Under the pieces are notes generated by a model. It was given only the letters and a program-made list of their open reading frames with translations, searched no databases and was not told the DNA's origin. The position numbers were made by a program, and so were the translations under genes. Positions 1 through 7,928 of a stretch of DNA of 47,583 bases are shown piece after piece. Source of the stretch: Nocardia higoensis NBRC 100133 (GTDB lineage Bacteria; Actinomycetota; Actinomycetes; Mycobacteriales; Mycobacteriaceae); assembly GCF_000308595.1 (NCBI RefSeq), contig NZ_BAGA01000002.1:1-47583 (forward strand), given 5' to 3'. Positions within the stretch are counted from its first letter, which is position 1. Every line of letters starts with the position of its first letter.

Positions 1-644
1 AGCCGGTCGGCGCATTCGTCGGTGGTGCCCTCGCGCATGGTGTTGGCGATGGTCTCGTCGCTCACCACATCCGACAGCCCGTCCGAGCACAGCAGATAGC
101 GGTCACCGGCGCGGGCTTCGCGCATGATGAGCGTCGGCTCGATCTCGTTGCCGGTGAGCGCCCGCATGATCAGCGATCGCTGCGGATGCGTGTGCGCCTG
201 CTCGGCGGTGATCCGGCCCTCGTCGACCAGCGACTGCACGAAGGTGTCGTCCCTGGTGATCTGGTTCAGCTCGTCGCCGCGCAGTAGATACGCGCGGGAA
301 TCACCGATGTGGGCGAGGCCGAGTTTCTTGCCCGCGAACAGGATGGCGGTGAGCGTGGTGCCCATGCCGTCGAGTTCGGGCTCCTCCTCGACCTGGTCGG
401 CGATGGCGGCATTGCCCTCGCGCACCGCGCGGTCGAGCTTGCCGAGCAGATCGTCGCCGGGTTCGTCGTCGTCGAGGTGGGCGAGCGCGGCGATCATCAG
501 CTGCGAGGCGACTTCGCCTGCCGCGTGGCCGCCCATGCCGTCGGCGAGGGCGAGTAGCCGGGCTCCCGCGTAGACGGAATCCTCGTTGTTGCCTCGGACG
601 AGACCGCGGTCGCTGCGCGCTGCGTAGCGGAGAACAAGTGTCAC
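1..644 (-). CDS. pstP: PP2C-family Ser/Thr phosphatase PstP (3' end beyond window)
   Basis: Metal-dependent PP2C phosphatase that in mycobacteria dephosphorylates the PknA/PknB kinases and their substrates. The reverse-strand translation shows the PP2C motifs in order: RSDRGLVRGNNEDS near residue 11, LADGMGGHAAGE near residue 37, GTTLTAILFAG and AHIGDSRAYLLRGDE, then LLCSDGLSD close to the left edge. About 214 codons are present; the C-terminal catalytic end, juxtamembrane linker, transmembrane segment and extracellular part expected of the roughly 500-residue family lie outside the window. The GTG start overlaps the fhaB stop in a GTGA arrangement, implying translational coupling. Identity is firm from motifs and from the fhaA-fhaB-pstP order. 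Confidence 0.93.
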   Translation of the reverse strand, partial: MTLVLRYAARSDRGLVRGNNEDSVYAGARLLALADGMGGHAAGEVASQLMIAALAHLDDDEPGDDLLGKLDRAVREGNAAIADQVEEEPELDGMGTTLTAILFAGKKLGLAHIGDSRAYLLRGDELNQITRDDTFVQSLVDEGRITAEQAHTHPQRSLIMRALTGNEIEPTLIMREARAGDRYLLCSDGLSDVVSDETIANTMREGTTDECADR

Positions 645-1108
645 GGTCGGAGCTCGATCACTGTCTTACCGACCCGGACCGGAGTACCGAGCGGAACACG
701 GACGGCGGTGGTGACTTTCGCGCGATCCAGATAGGTGCCGTTGGTCGAGCCGAGATCCTCGACGTACCAGTCGTCACCCCGCGGCGAGAGTCGTGCGTGC
801 CTGGTGGAGGCGTAGTCATCGGTGAGTACCAGCGTCGAGTCGTCCGCTCGCCCGATCAGCACCGGCTGGGTGCCGAGCGAGATGCGGGTGCCGGCGAGTG
901 AACCTTGAGTCACCACAAGATATTTGGCGCCCTTCTGGCCTCGACGCAAGGATGGCAGCACCGCGGAACCGCGGGCGGCCCTGGGCTGGATCCGAATGCC
1001 GGATGCCGCGTAGATGTCGCTGCGCAGAGTCCGCAGCACCGCCCAGACGAACAGCCACAGCAGCAGCAGGAACCCCGCGCGGGTCAGTTGCAGGATCAAT
1101 CCCTGCAC
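641..1108 (-). CDS. fhaB: FHA-domain protein FhaB (FipA)
   Basis: Small membrane-anchored phosphothreonine reader of the PknB pathway, 155 residues. One hydrophobic helix lies at about residues 9-28 (AGFLLLLWLFVWAVL). A C-terminal FHA domain at about 75-155 holds the GRADDSTLVL, YASTRHARL and GSTNGTYLDRA signatures that form the phosphopeptide pocket. The GTG at 1108 is chosen because AGGAGG lies 9 nt upstream and because family members begin with the equivalent of QGLILQLTRAGF. A longer open frame upstream has no homology-like content. It ends in a GTGA overlap with pstP. In mycobacteria the orthologue is linked to cell division and cell-wall synthesis; that role is inferred here from orthology. 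Confidence 0.93.
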   Translation of the reverse strand: MQGLILQLTRAGFLLLLWLFVWAVLRTLRSDIYAASGIRIQPRAARGSAVLPSLRRGQKGAKYLVVTQGSLAGTRISLGTQPVLIGRADDSTLVLTDDYASTRHARLSPRGDDWYVEDLGSTNGTYLDRAKVTTAVRVPLGTPVRVGKTVIELRP

Positions 1109-1267
1109 GGCGTTCCACCTCCTGCTTCGACCATGGGTATTCCGGTGCCATCGGTGCGGATCGGCCGACCCCCACACAACTGCCAGCCGCGAGACTCCGT
1201 GCGGAGCCGCGCGTAGGCAGCATCATAGGGCTGTCGGCCGATTTTCGATGACCGCGAGCTTACGGGA

Positions 1268-2749
1268 TCACACGATTCGGATCAGGATCTCCGAATGTCC
1301 GGCCCGGATCACGTCGCCGTCGGCGAGTTGCCAATCCTGCACCGGCGATCCGTTGACCAGAGTGCCGTTGGTCGAGCCGAGGTCGGAGAGCATGGCCGTC
1401 TGGCCGTCCCAGCGAACCTCGATGTGACGGCGCGAGACGCCGGTGTCGGGCAGCCGGAAATGCGCGTCCTGACCACGTCCGATGATGTTGGAGCCCTCGC
1501 GCAGCTGGTACGTGCGGCCGCTGCCGTCGTCGAGCTGGAGGGTGGCCGAGTAGCCGGAACTCGCGGCCGGCGCGCCACCGTAGGCGGGCGCGGCGTAACC
1601 GGCCTGCTGGCCGTAGCCCGGCTGTTGCGGGTAGCCCCCGCCCGCGGCCGGAGCCGGGGCGCTCTGGCCGTACCCGGCGGCCGGCTCCTCGGCGCCGTAG
1701 CCGGGCTCGGCGTAACCGGGATCGCGGTAGCCCGGATCGGCATAGCCGGACTGGCCGTAGCCGGCCTGCGGAGCCTGCCCGTAGCCGGGCTCGGCATAGC
1801 CCTGGTCGCCGTAGCCGGGTTCGCCGTAGCCGCCCGGCTGACCGCCGTAGCCGCCCGGCCCGTAGCCGCCCTGGTCGCCATAGCCCTGCTGACCCGCGCC
1901 CGGCTGGCCGTACCCGGGGTCGGCGTAGGCCTGCGCGCCGCCGCCCTGGGCATAGCCTTGGTCGCCGCCGTAGCCCGGCTGTTCGTAGCCCTGGTCGCCG
2001 TAGCCGGGCCTGCCGTACCCGCCCTGCTGGCCGTACCCGGGCGCGCCGCCCTGCTGGTACTCGCCGCCCTGCTGGTAGTCGTAGCCGTTCGGGTAATCGC
2101 CGTATCCCTGACCGGACTCCGGTGCGCGGTAGTCGCCGCCCGCGCCGTACGGCGCGCCACCGCGGCCGTACTCGTCGGGGTATGCGCCGTTGGGGCCGGC
2201 GGCGGGACGGCCCGCGGGCGGCGGAGCGTACCCGCGATTACGTGGATCGGACTCCGCGGGCTCACGGCTCGGGTCGTAGCCAGAGTTCTGCGTCATGGGG
2301 CCAGCTCCTGGGTGCGGGTGTGCAGGTCGTTGTGGCGTGGGTTCGGGGCTCGGGGCCGGGGAGCCCCGGCGACCGACGTCCGGATCGACGCGGCCGCTCG
2401 CCCTGAACTGTCCGGTGTGCAGCGTAGGTGATGCCTCGAACGCTACGTGTACTTCGCCGTAGGTCTGCCACCCTTGGTCGCGGATGTAGTCCTGGAGATG
2501 TTTGGCGAACGCGCGGGTGGTGAGGTCGTGATCGGCGTCCAGTTGCTGGTGGTCGGCGGAGTTGATGGTGATCACATAACTGTTGGGCGCCAACAGGTGA
2601 CCGCCACCCACGTCCTGCACGTTGTCGGCGGCTTCGCGCTGCAGCGCCGCCTCGACTTCCTGGGGCACGACGCTGCCCCCGAAGACCCGGGCGAACACGT
2701 CACCGACAGCGCCCTGCAGGCGACGCTCGAACCGTGAAACGATGCCCAT
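1268..2749 (-). CDS. fhaA: FHA-domain protein FhaA with DUF3662 N-terminus and Tyr/Gly-rich linker
   Basis: Phosphothreonine-binding adaptor of the PknB pathway, 493 residues. Residues 1 to about 115 form the DUF3662 domain ([20 protein letters not shown] start). Residues about 125-395 are a low-complexity linker rich in GYG, YGQ, PGY and GGQ repeats. Residues about 400-493 are the FHA domain with [22 protein letters not shown] and [12 protein letters not shown]. The ATG is supported by GGGAGG 5 nt upstream. It is the first gene of the fhaA-fhaB-pstP run, with a 159-nt gap before fhaB. In mycobacteria FhaA binds phosphorylated MviN and tunes peptidoglycan synthesis; here that is inference from orthology. 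The unusually long disordered linker is the main oddity. Confidence 0.93.
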   Translation of the reverse strand: MGIVSRFERRLQGAVGDVFARVFGGSVVPQEVEAALQREAADNVQDVGGGHLLAPNSYVITINSADHQQLDADHDLTTRAFAKHLQDYIRDQGWQTYGEVHVAFEASPTLHTGQFRASGRVDPDVGRRGSPAPSPEPTPQRPAHPHPGAGPMTQNSGYDPSREPAESDPRNRGYAPPPAGRPAAGPNGAYPDEYGRGGAPYGAGGDYRAPESGQGYGDYPNGYDYQQGGEYQQGGAPGYGQQGGYGRPGYGDQGYEQPGYGGDQGYAQGGGAQAYADPGYGQPGAGQQGYGDQGGYGPGGYGGQPGGYGEPGYGDQGYAEPGYGQAPQAGYGQSGYADPGYRDPGYAEPGYGAEEPAAGYGQSAPAPAAGGGYPQQPGYGQQAGYAAPAYGGAPAASSGYSATLQLDDGSGRTYQLREGSNIIGRGQDAHFRLPDTGVSRRHIEVRWDGQTAMLSDLGSTNGTLVNGSPVQDWQLADGDVIRAGHSEILIRIV

Positions 2750-2793
2750 TCCGGCCTCCCTTCGGTGAGCGTCTTCCTTCGGACATTCCCAGC

Positions 2794-2799
2794 TCTATA
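2794..2799 (-). promoter_or_regulatory. candidate -10 element for fhaA
   Basis: TATAGA on the minus strand within an otherwise GC-rich stretch, 45 nt upstream of the fhaA ATG. No convincing -35 hexamer is present 16-18 nt further upstream, so this rests on the -10 match and position only. Confidence 0.35.
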
Positions 2800-2981
2800 A
2801 CAACGACGCACGCACCGGGCGTGTCGTCGAACGGCCACGTCCACTGCATGATATCCGCGAACCGGCACCGCCGATTCGCTACATCGGTAACTCTCGGGAA
2901 CCCCACAGGGTTCCCGCGCCGTTCAGAGGACCGTACAACCCTCGCTGAGCTGCCGATTTCATGTCTCGCCGATCGGCGTGT

Positions 2982-2987
2982 TACTGT
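2982..2987 (+). promoter_or_regulatory. candidate -10 element for tRNA-Leu
   Basis: TACTGT about 14 nt upstream of the first tRNA base. A loose TTCATG lies 18 nt further upstream. The spacing to the mature 5' end would leave a short 5' leader for RNase P. Confidence 0.4.
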
Positions 2988-3000
2988 CTTCGAGTCGCTC

Positions 3001-3083
3001 GGGCGAGTGGCGGAATGGCAGACGCGCTGGCTTCAGGTGCCAGTGTCCGAAAGGACGTGGGGGTTCAAGTCCCCCTTCGCCCA
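3001..3083 (+). tRNA. leuT: tRNA-Leu (anticodon CAG)
   Basis: Cloverleaf read directly from sequence. The acceptor stem GGGCGAG (3001-3007) pairs with TTCGCCC (3076-3082) with one G-U pair, and the discriminator is A3083. The anticodon stem CTGGC/GCCAG encloses the loop TTCAGGT, with anticodon CAG at 3034-3036 decoding CUG. A long variable arm (GTGTCCGAAAGGACGT) is typical of class II tRNA-Leu, and the T-arm is GGGGGTTCAAGTCCCCC. The 3' CCA is not encoded. A tRNA-Leu also lies next to fhaA in M. tuberculosis (leuT), which is why I use that symbol. Confidence 0.97.
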
Positions 3084-3091
3084 CACAGAGC

Positions 3092-3128
3092 AGTGAGGCC
3101 GGGAACTCCACGAGTTCCCGGCCTCACT
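3092..3128 (+). terminator. strong hairpin terminator after tRNA-Leu
   Basis: A perfect 16-bp inverted repeat, AGTGAGGCCGGGAACT at 3092-3107 and its complement at 3113-3128. An additional C-G pair leaves a 3-nt loop. There is no U-tract, as is common for actinobacterial terminators. It separates the tRNA from xthA. Confidence 0.8.
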
Positions 3129-3215
3129 GGCGTTCCGGGGCCGGTGCTGTGCGAGGGCCGGTGCGCGCGACCGGCCTCGTCGAACTCGGACATATCGAAT
3201 CTAGAATCGCCGATC

Positions 3216-4184
3216 GTGCGCATCGCGACCTTCAACGTCAACGGAATCCGTGCCGCCCAGCGGCGCGGATTCGAGAAGTGGCTGCGTGATCGCGCGCCCG
3301 ACGTGGTCGCGTTGCAGGAGGTCCGCGCGCCCGCGGCGGCGATTCCGGCCGGAGTGTTCGGTGATCACCATCTGATCTACGAGCAGGGGACCGTGCCGGG
3401 ACGCAATGGCGTCGCGATCCTGACCCGCCACCCGCCGCGGGCGGTGCGTACCTGGAGCGGCACGGTGCTGGTGCGGCAGCCGGGAGCCGAGAACGTCGAC
3501 CCGGTGGACACCGACGCCGTCCCGTTGGCGCGCGGGTTGCGCGAGTTCGCCGATCAGGGCCGTTACCTCGAGGTCGAGCTCGCGGACGCGCCGATCACCG
3601 TGGCCTCGCTGTATCTCCCCAAAGGCGGGTTGCCCGCTCATCTGCAGAAGCCCGGCCGGATGCGGGAGGCGCCGGACGGCGGCGCGCGCTACCAGCGCAA
3701 GATGCGGTTCCTCGAGGCGTTCGCCCGTCAGCTCACCCGCGCGCGGCGCACGGCGCGCGCGCAGGGCCGGGAGTTGCTGTTGATGGGTGATCTCAATATC
3801 GCGCACACCCGGCACGACGTGCGCAACTGGCGGCGCAGCAATCAGGTCGAGGGCTATCTCCCCGAGGAGCGGGCGTGGTTCGACTCGATCCTGTCGCCGC
3901 GCACCCTCGTCGACGTGGTGCGTTCCCATCATCCGGAGGTGGACGGCCCGTATTCGTGGTGGTCCTGGCTCGGTGAGTCGTTCGCGAACGACGTCGGCTG
4001 GCGCATCGACTACCACCTCGCCACGCCTGCGCTCGCCCGCGCCTCGGTCTGCGCGGGCACCGATCGCGAGCCCGCCGCGGACTGCCGGATCAGCGATCAC
4101 GCGCCGGTGGTGGTCGACTACGACCTCGCGGCCGTGGCCGGCGCGATCCGTTCGTCCGCCGACGAGCCGCACCTGTTGATCTGA
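3216..4184 (+). CDS. xthA: exodeoxyribonuclease III / AP endonuclease (XthA)
   Basis: Mg-dependent exonuclease and apurinic endonuclease of base-excision repair, 322 residues in one endonuclease/exonuclease/phosphatase fold. Motifs visible: RIATFNVNGIRAAQRRGFEK with Asn7, VVALQEVRAP with Glu35, YLPKGG, LLMGDLNIAHTRHDVRNW carrying the catalytic Asp and Asn, WRIDYHLATP, and the C-terminal CRISDHAPVVVDYDL with the catalytic Asp-His pair. The GTG at 3216 is chosen because family members begin at RIATFNVNGIR; any in-frame start further upstream would run through the tRNA gene and its terminator. The length is somewhat above the usual 255-275 residues because of inserts around residues 85-110 and 145-165. 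The next gene begins 27 nt after the stop. Confidence 0.92.
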   Translation: MRIATFNVNGIRAAQRRGFEKWLRDRAPDVVALQEVRAPAAAIPAGVFGDHHLIYEQGTVPGRNGVAILTRHPPRAVRTWSGTVLVRQPGAENVDPVDTDAVPLARGLREFADQGRYLEVELADAPITVASLYLPKGGLPAHLQKPGRMREAPDGGARYQRKMRFLEAFARQLTRARRTARAQGRELLLMGDLNIAHTRHDVRNWRRSNQVEGYLPEERAWFDSILSPRTLVDVVRSHHPEVDGPYSWWSWLGESFANDVGWRIDYHLATPALARASVCAGTDREPAADCRISDHAPVVVDYDLAAVAGAIRSSADEPHLLI

Positions 4185-4186
4185 AC

Positions 4187-4200
4187 GAGAACCTGTTCTA
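4187..4200 (+). promoter_or_regulatory. KstR-like inverted repeat upstream of SDR
   Basis: GAGAACCTGTTCTA lies between the xthA stop and the SDR ATG. On the minus strand it reads TAGAACAGGTTCTC. This matches the published KstR operator consensus TNNAACNNGTTNNA at all fixed positions except the last. The core AGAAC/GTTCT is a perfect 5+5 dyad. Function is inferred from motif and position; KstR itself is not in the window. Confidence 0.45.
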
Positions 4201-4211
4201 GTTTTCTCCCC

Positions 4212-4979
4212 ATGCGTAGATACGACGGTCGTCGCGTCCTGGTCACCGGTGCGGGCTCCGGCATCGGACAGGGCATCGCCCTGCGGCTGCTGGCGGAGGG
4301 GGCGCAGCTGGTGGCCGCCGACATCGATGCGGCCGGGCTGGAAGCCACCGCGGGGAAGGCGGGCGAGGACGCGCGCAGGCTGCGGACCGCGCACGTCGAC
4401 ATCACCTCCCAGGAGTCCGTCGCCGCCGCCGTCGCCGAGGCCGGGGAGTTCCTCGGCGGCCTCGATGTCCTGGTCAACGCCGCGGGCATCCTCAAGCCCG
4501 CGCGTACCCACGAGATGCCGTTGGAGGTGTGGAACCAGGTCATCACCGTCAACCTCACCGGTACCTTCCTGGTGACCAAGGCGGCACTGCCCGCGCTCGT
4601 CGAATCCGGGCGCGGCGTAGTGGTGAATCTCTCGTCGACCTCGGCGTTCAGCGCGGCGCCCTATCTGGCGGCCTATGCGGCGTCCAAGGGTGGCGTGAAC
4701 GCCTTCACCCACGCCATCGCGCTGGAATACGCCAAGGACGGCCTGCGCGCGGTGAACATCGTGCCCGCGGGCATCACCAGCGGCATCACCACCAAATCGA
4801 TCATGGACCAGCCCGACGGCGCCGATTTCAGTCTCTACGCCCGTCAGGTCGGCTGGCTCGACGGCGGCAAGCTCGGCTCGCCGGAGGACATCGCCGGTGT
4901 GGTCGCGATGGTCGCCTCCGACGACGGCCGCTATATGACCGGCACCGAGATCCGCGTCGACGGCGGCGCGCTCATGTGA
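4212..4979 (+). CDS. SDR-family NAD(P)-dependent oxidoreductase
   Basis: Classical short-chain dehydrogenase of 255 residues with a single Rossmann domain. Visible are the cofactor motif TGAGSGIG near residue 13, an Asp after beta-2 (VAADID) suggesting NAD preference, the NAAG motif, the catalytic Ser in NLSSTSAF, and the YAASK active-site Tyr/Lys motif. The C-terminus GRYMTGTEIRVDGGALM is typical of the family. The substrate cannot be told from sequence. The ATG lacks a clear Shine-Dalgarno sequence. The gene sits 27 nt after xthA, beneath a KstR-like palindrome, and its last 8 nt overlap the 3' end of the convergent TetR gene. A sterol or fatty-acyl substrate is conceivable only if the palindrome is a real KstR site. 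Confidence 0.88.
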   Translation: MRRYDGRRVLVTGAGSGIGQGIALRLLAEGAQLVAADIDAAGLEATAGKAGEDARRLRTAHVDITSQESVAAAVAEAGEFLGGLDVLVNAAGILKPARTHEMPLEVWNQVITVNLTGTFLVTKAALPALVESGRGVVVNLSSTSAFSAAPYLAAYAASKGGVNAFTHAIALEYAKDGLRAVNIVPAGITSGITTKSIMDQPDGADFSLYARQVGWLDGGKLGSPEDIAGVVAMVASDDGRYMTGTEIRVDGGALM

Positions 4980-5625
4980 GTTCGTTGCGCGCCAGCAGTT
5001 CGGCGGCATCCGGTCCGGTCGCGAGGCCGAAGCGGACCAGTTCCAGCGTGCGCGCGATCGCGGTCGCACGCCCCTCCGGTGTGAGATGCCGGACCGCCCC
5101 GTCGACGATGAGCGAGGCCATCCCGTGCACCGCTGCCCAGGCGGCGTATTCGGCGTCCGGTCGCCGCGCCGGATCGGTGAAGCCGATATCGACCAGCTCG
5201 TCGAGCAGCGTCGAGAGCAGCCGGAACGCGGGGGCGTTCCACTCGCCGGGGCCGGCCGGGTCGGGCTCCCTGTTGCAGAAGGCGGTGCGGAACAGCCCCG
5301 GCTCGCGTTGGGCGAAGTTGATGTAGCCGTGCCCGATCGCCGAGAGCCGGGCCACCGCGTCCGCGTCGGCGGGCAGGTCGGCGAGCGTCTCGCCCATGGC
5401 CGTGAACAAGGTCCGCTGGGCCTGCTCCTGCGCGGCGTCGAGCAACTCTTCGTGATTGGTGAAGTGCCGGTATGCGGCGGTGGCCGTGACGCCGACACGC
5501 CGGGCCGCCGCGCGCACCGTGACCGCCTCGGGACCGCCGCTCTCGGCCAGCTCCGCGGCGGCCGTGACCAGGGCGTTCCGTAGGTCCCCGTGGTGATAGG
5601 GGCGTGCTTTCGCGGAAGTCGTCAC
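4972..5625 (-). CDS. TetR-family transcriptional regulator, divergent from MMPL transporter
   Basis: 217-residue TetR-type repressor. The N-terminal helix-turn-helix lies at about residues 8-55 (YHHGDLRNALVTAAAELAES, then VTVRAAARRVGVTATAAYRHF). The C-terminal ligand domain resembles the WHG/TetR_C_33 type (YINFAQREPGLFRTAFC, then WAAVHGMASLIVDGAV). The GTG at 5625 follows GAAAGG with almost no spacing, so the true start could be an upstream ATG or GTG at 5640-5660; the conserved domain begins just after 5625 either way. Divergence from the MMPL gene across a 91-nt dyad-rich gap suggests it represses that transporter and itself. The 3' end overlaps the SDR by 8 nt. Confidence 0.88.
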   Translation of the reverse strand: MTTSAKARPYHHGDLRNALVTAAAELAESGGPEAVTVRAAARRVGVTATAAYRHFTNHEELLDAAQEQAQRTLFTAMGETLADLPADADAVARLSAIGHGYINFAQREPGLFRTAFCNREPDPAGPGEWNAPAFRLLSTLLDELVDIGFTDPARRPDAEYAAWAAVHGMASLIVDGAVRHLTPEGRATAIARTLELVRFGLATGPDAAELLARNELT

Positions 5626-5633
5626 CCTTTCGA

Positions 5634-5669
5634 TGTTGACACCTGTGCACATGTGGTGGCAAGTTAACA
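5634..5669. promoter_or_regulatory. candidate TetR operator / divergent promoter region
   Basis: Imperfect arms TGTTGAC (5634-5640) and GTTAACA (5663-5669), with one mismatch, flank the perfect octamer palindrome TGTGCACA (5644-5651). TTGACA at 5636-5641 could also serve as a -35 hexamer for the rightward gene. A further small repeat, GCGTA-AACA-TACGC, lies at 5686-5699. Which dyad the regulator binds cannot be decided from sequence. Confidence 0.45.
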
Positions 5670-5716
5670 CCCACAAAGTTGTCATGCGTAAACATACGCG
5701 ATCGAAAGGCCGTGAG

Positions 5717-7873
5717 ATGTTCGACAAACTGGGCAGATTCATCGTCCGGCGGGCCCGCTGGATACTCGTGGCCAGCGTGCTCGCGCTGGTGGCGGGCGGG
5801 GCGCTCGGCGTCACCGCGTTCTCGAAGATGGACTCCGGCGGTCAGGACGATCCGGGCGCGGAGTCGAGCCTCGCGGCCGAGGCGCTCACCGAGCATTTCG
5901 GCGCAGGCACCGACTACGTCTTCCTGGTCCGCGCGGGCAACGGCGATGTGGACAGCCCCGAGGTGGCCGAGTTCGGCCGCGAACTCACCCGCGAACTCGC
6001 CGCTGACGCCCGGCTCACCGACATCGTGTCCTACTGGCAGACCGGCGCTCCCGCGATGCGCTCCACCGACGGCACCGCCGCCGTGATCCTGGCGGGCAAC
6101 CCGGACCCGGAGGCCTCCGAGCACGCCGAGCAGATCATCGCCGACTATCGCGGCGACGGACCGGTGGCCGCGGTCCAGGTCGGCGGCTTCGATCCCACCT
6201 TCCACGCCATCAGCGCGCAGATCGGCAAGGATCTCGGCCTGGCCGAGGGAATCGCGGTGCCGATCATCCTGGCGCTGCTCGTGCTGGCCTTCGGCAATGT
6301 GGTCGCGGCCCTGCTCGTCCTGCTCACCGGCGGCATCGCGATCCTGGGTACCTTCGCCGAACTGTCGGTGCTGGGTTCGCTCACCGACGTGTCGATCTAC
6401 GCGGTCAATCTGACCACCGCGCTCGGGCTCGGCCTGGCCGTGGACTACGGCCTGCTGATGGTCAGCCGCTTCCGGGAACGCCGGGCCGACGGAGCGAGCA
6501 CCGACGACGCGGTGGCCCTGGCGGTGTCGACCTCGGGGCGCACCATCGCGTTCTCGGCCGCGACCGTGGTGGCGGCGTTGTCCTCGCTGGTGATCTTCCC
6601 GCAGTACTTCCTGCGCTCCTTCGCCTACGCGGGCATCGGCGTGGTGGCGATCTCGGCGATCGCCGCGGTGTTCACCCTGCCCGCCCTGCTCGCCGTCCTC
6701 GGTGATCGGTCCGACGCGCTGCGGGTGCCCGGCGTGCGCGGGCTGCGCGGTGACGCGGCGCCGTTCTGGGCGGGCGTGGCGCGCACGGCGATGCGCAGGC
6801 CGCTGCTCACCGGCGTACCGGTGGTGCTGGCCCTGCTGCTGGCCGCGGCGCCGCTGCTCGGGGTGCGGTTCGGTACGCCGGACGATCGGGCTCTGCCCAC
6901 CTCCGTCGAGGCGCGTCAGGTCGGCGACGCGATGCGCACGGAATTCAGCGGCGGCGAACAGGGTGCGCTGGCGGTGGTGATCCCCTCGGCGCTCGACGCG
7001 CAGCCGCTTGCCGAGTACGCCGCCGCGCTCTCCCGTGTCGACGAGGTCGGCCAGGTCGATTCGGCGGCAGGCACTTTCGTGGGCGGGACGCTGGTCGCGA
7101 GCTCGCCCGCGGATCTGCGTTTCGCCCGGCCCGGCGCCCAGCGTCTCGACGTGCGCACCGATCTCGATCGGGATTCCGCCGAAGCGCGCGCACTCGTCGA
7201 TCGGGTGCGCGCCGTGCCGACACCGGACGGCGCCACCGTGCTGATCGGCGGTCAGGCCGCCGAACTCCGGGACAGCTTGTCCGCCATCGGTTCCCGGCTG
7301 CCCGCAGCCGTCGGCTGGATCGTGCTGACCACCTTCGTGCTGCTGTTCCTGTTCACCGGTAGCGTGATCCAGCCGCTGCGGGCGCTGGCGTCCAACGCGC
7401 TGAGCCTCGCGGCGACGCTGGGGCTGATGGTGCTGGTCTTCCAGGAAGGGTTCCTGTCGGGACCGCTCGGGTTCACCCCGGCGCCGCTGGACGTGTCGAT
7501 GCTGTTGCTGCTGTTCTGCATCACCTTCGGTCTCTCGATGGACTACGAGGTGTTCGTGATCAGCCGGATCAAGGAGTTGCACGACGGCGGGGCGGACACC
7601 GAGACCGCGGTGGTCGAGGGCGTGGCGCGCACCGGCAGGCTGGTCACCACCGCGGCGGCGCTGATCTCGATCAGCTTCCTCGCCTTCGTCAGCAGCGACG
7701 TGCGGTTCATCCAGTTCTTCGGTCTCGGCGCGGGTCTGGCCATCCTGATCGACGCCACGCTGGTGCGCGGCGTGCTGGTTCCGGTCACCATGCGCCTGCT
7801 CGGCCGGGCCGCCTGGTACGCGCCGCGGCCCTTGCGCCTGGTGCACGCCAGGGTCGGGCTGGCCGAGGCCTGA
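5717..7873 (+). CDS. MMPL-family RND transporter
   Basis: Proton-driven RND-type exporter of the MMPL family, 718 residues, in the cytoplasmic membrane. Topology follows the duplicated plan: TM1 at about residues 13-33, a periplasmic loop, a TM2-6 bundle from about 170 to 365, TM7 near 375, a second periplasmic loop, and a TM8-12 bundle from about 535 to 700. Each half carries the expected Gly-x-x-x-Asp-Tyr element in TM4/TM10: GLGLAVDYGLLMVSRFRER and FGLSMDYEVFVISRIKEL. The ATG is supported by AAAGGC 6 nt upstream. It lacks the extra domains of large MmpL lipid flippases such as MmpL3. The substrate is unknown; a lipid or drug is typical. A divergent TetR regulator probably controls it. Confidence 0.92.
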   Translation: MFDKLGRFIVRRARWILVASVLALVAGGALGVTAFSKMDSGGQDDPGAESSLAAEALTEHFGAGTDYVFLVRAGNGDVDSPEVAEFGRELTRELAADARLTDIVSYWQTGAPAMRSTDGTAAVILAGNPDPEASEHAEQIIADYRGDGPVAAVQVGGFDPTFHAISAQIGKDLGLAEGIAVPIILALLVLAFGNVVAALLVLLTGGIAILGTFAELSVLGSLTDVSIYAVNLTTALGLGLAVDYGLLMVSRFRERRADGASTDDAVALAVSTSGRTIAFSAATVVAALSSLVIFPQYFLRSFAYAGIGVVAISAIAAVFTLPALLAVLGDRSDALRVPGVRGLRGDAAPFWAGVARTAMRRPLLTGVPVVLALLLAAAPLLGVRFGTPDDRALPTSVEARQVGDAMRTEFSGGEQGALAVVIPSALDAQPLAEYAAALSRVDEVGQVDSAAGTFVGGTLVASSPADLRFARPGAQRLDVRTDLDRDSAEARALVDRVRAVPTPDGATVLIGGQAAELRDSLSAIGSRLPAAVGWIVLTTFVLLFLFTGSVIQPLRALASNALSLAATLGLMVLVFQEGFLSGPLGFTPAPLDVSMLLLLFCITFGLSMDYEVFVISRIKELHDGGADTETAVVEGVARTGRLVTTAAALISISFLAFVSSDVRFIQFFGLGAGLAILIDATLVRGVLVPVTMRLLGRAAWYAPRPLRLVHARVGLAEA

Positions 7874-7890
7874 ACATCTCGCCGCGATTC

Positions 7891-7928
7891 CGTGTCCGGC
7901 CGGCCGGGATACCGGCCGGCCGGACACG
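7891..7928 (+). terminator. terminator after MMPL transporter gene
   Basis: A perfect 17-bp stem, CGTGTCCGGCCGGCCGG and its complement, closed by a GATA tetraloop, beginning 18 nt after the stop codon. There is no U-tract. Confidence 0.8.

Noticed and set aside
2961..3215. In-frame upstream extension of exonuclease III starting at 2961
   Set aside because: It would run through the tRNA-Leu gene and its terminator; family alignment supports the start at 3216.
4931..7927. Long minus-strand open frame opposite the MMPL transporter
   Set aside because: Arg/Gln/His-rich shadow of the MMPL gene with no recognisable domain, and incompatible with the TetR gene and operator.
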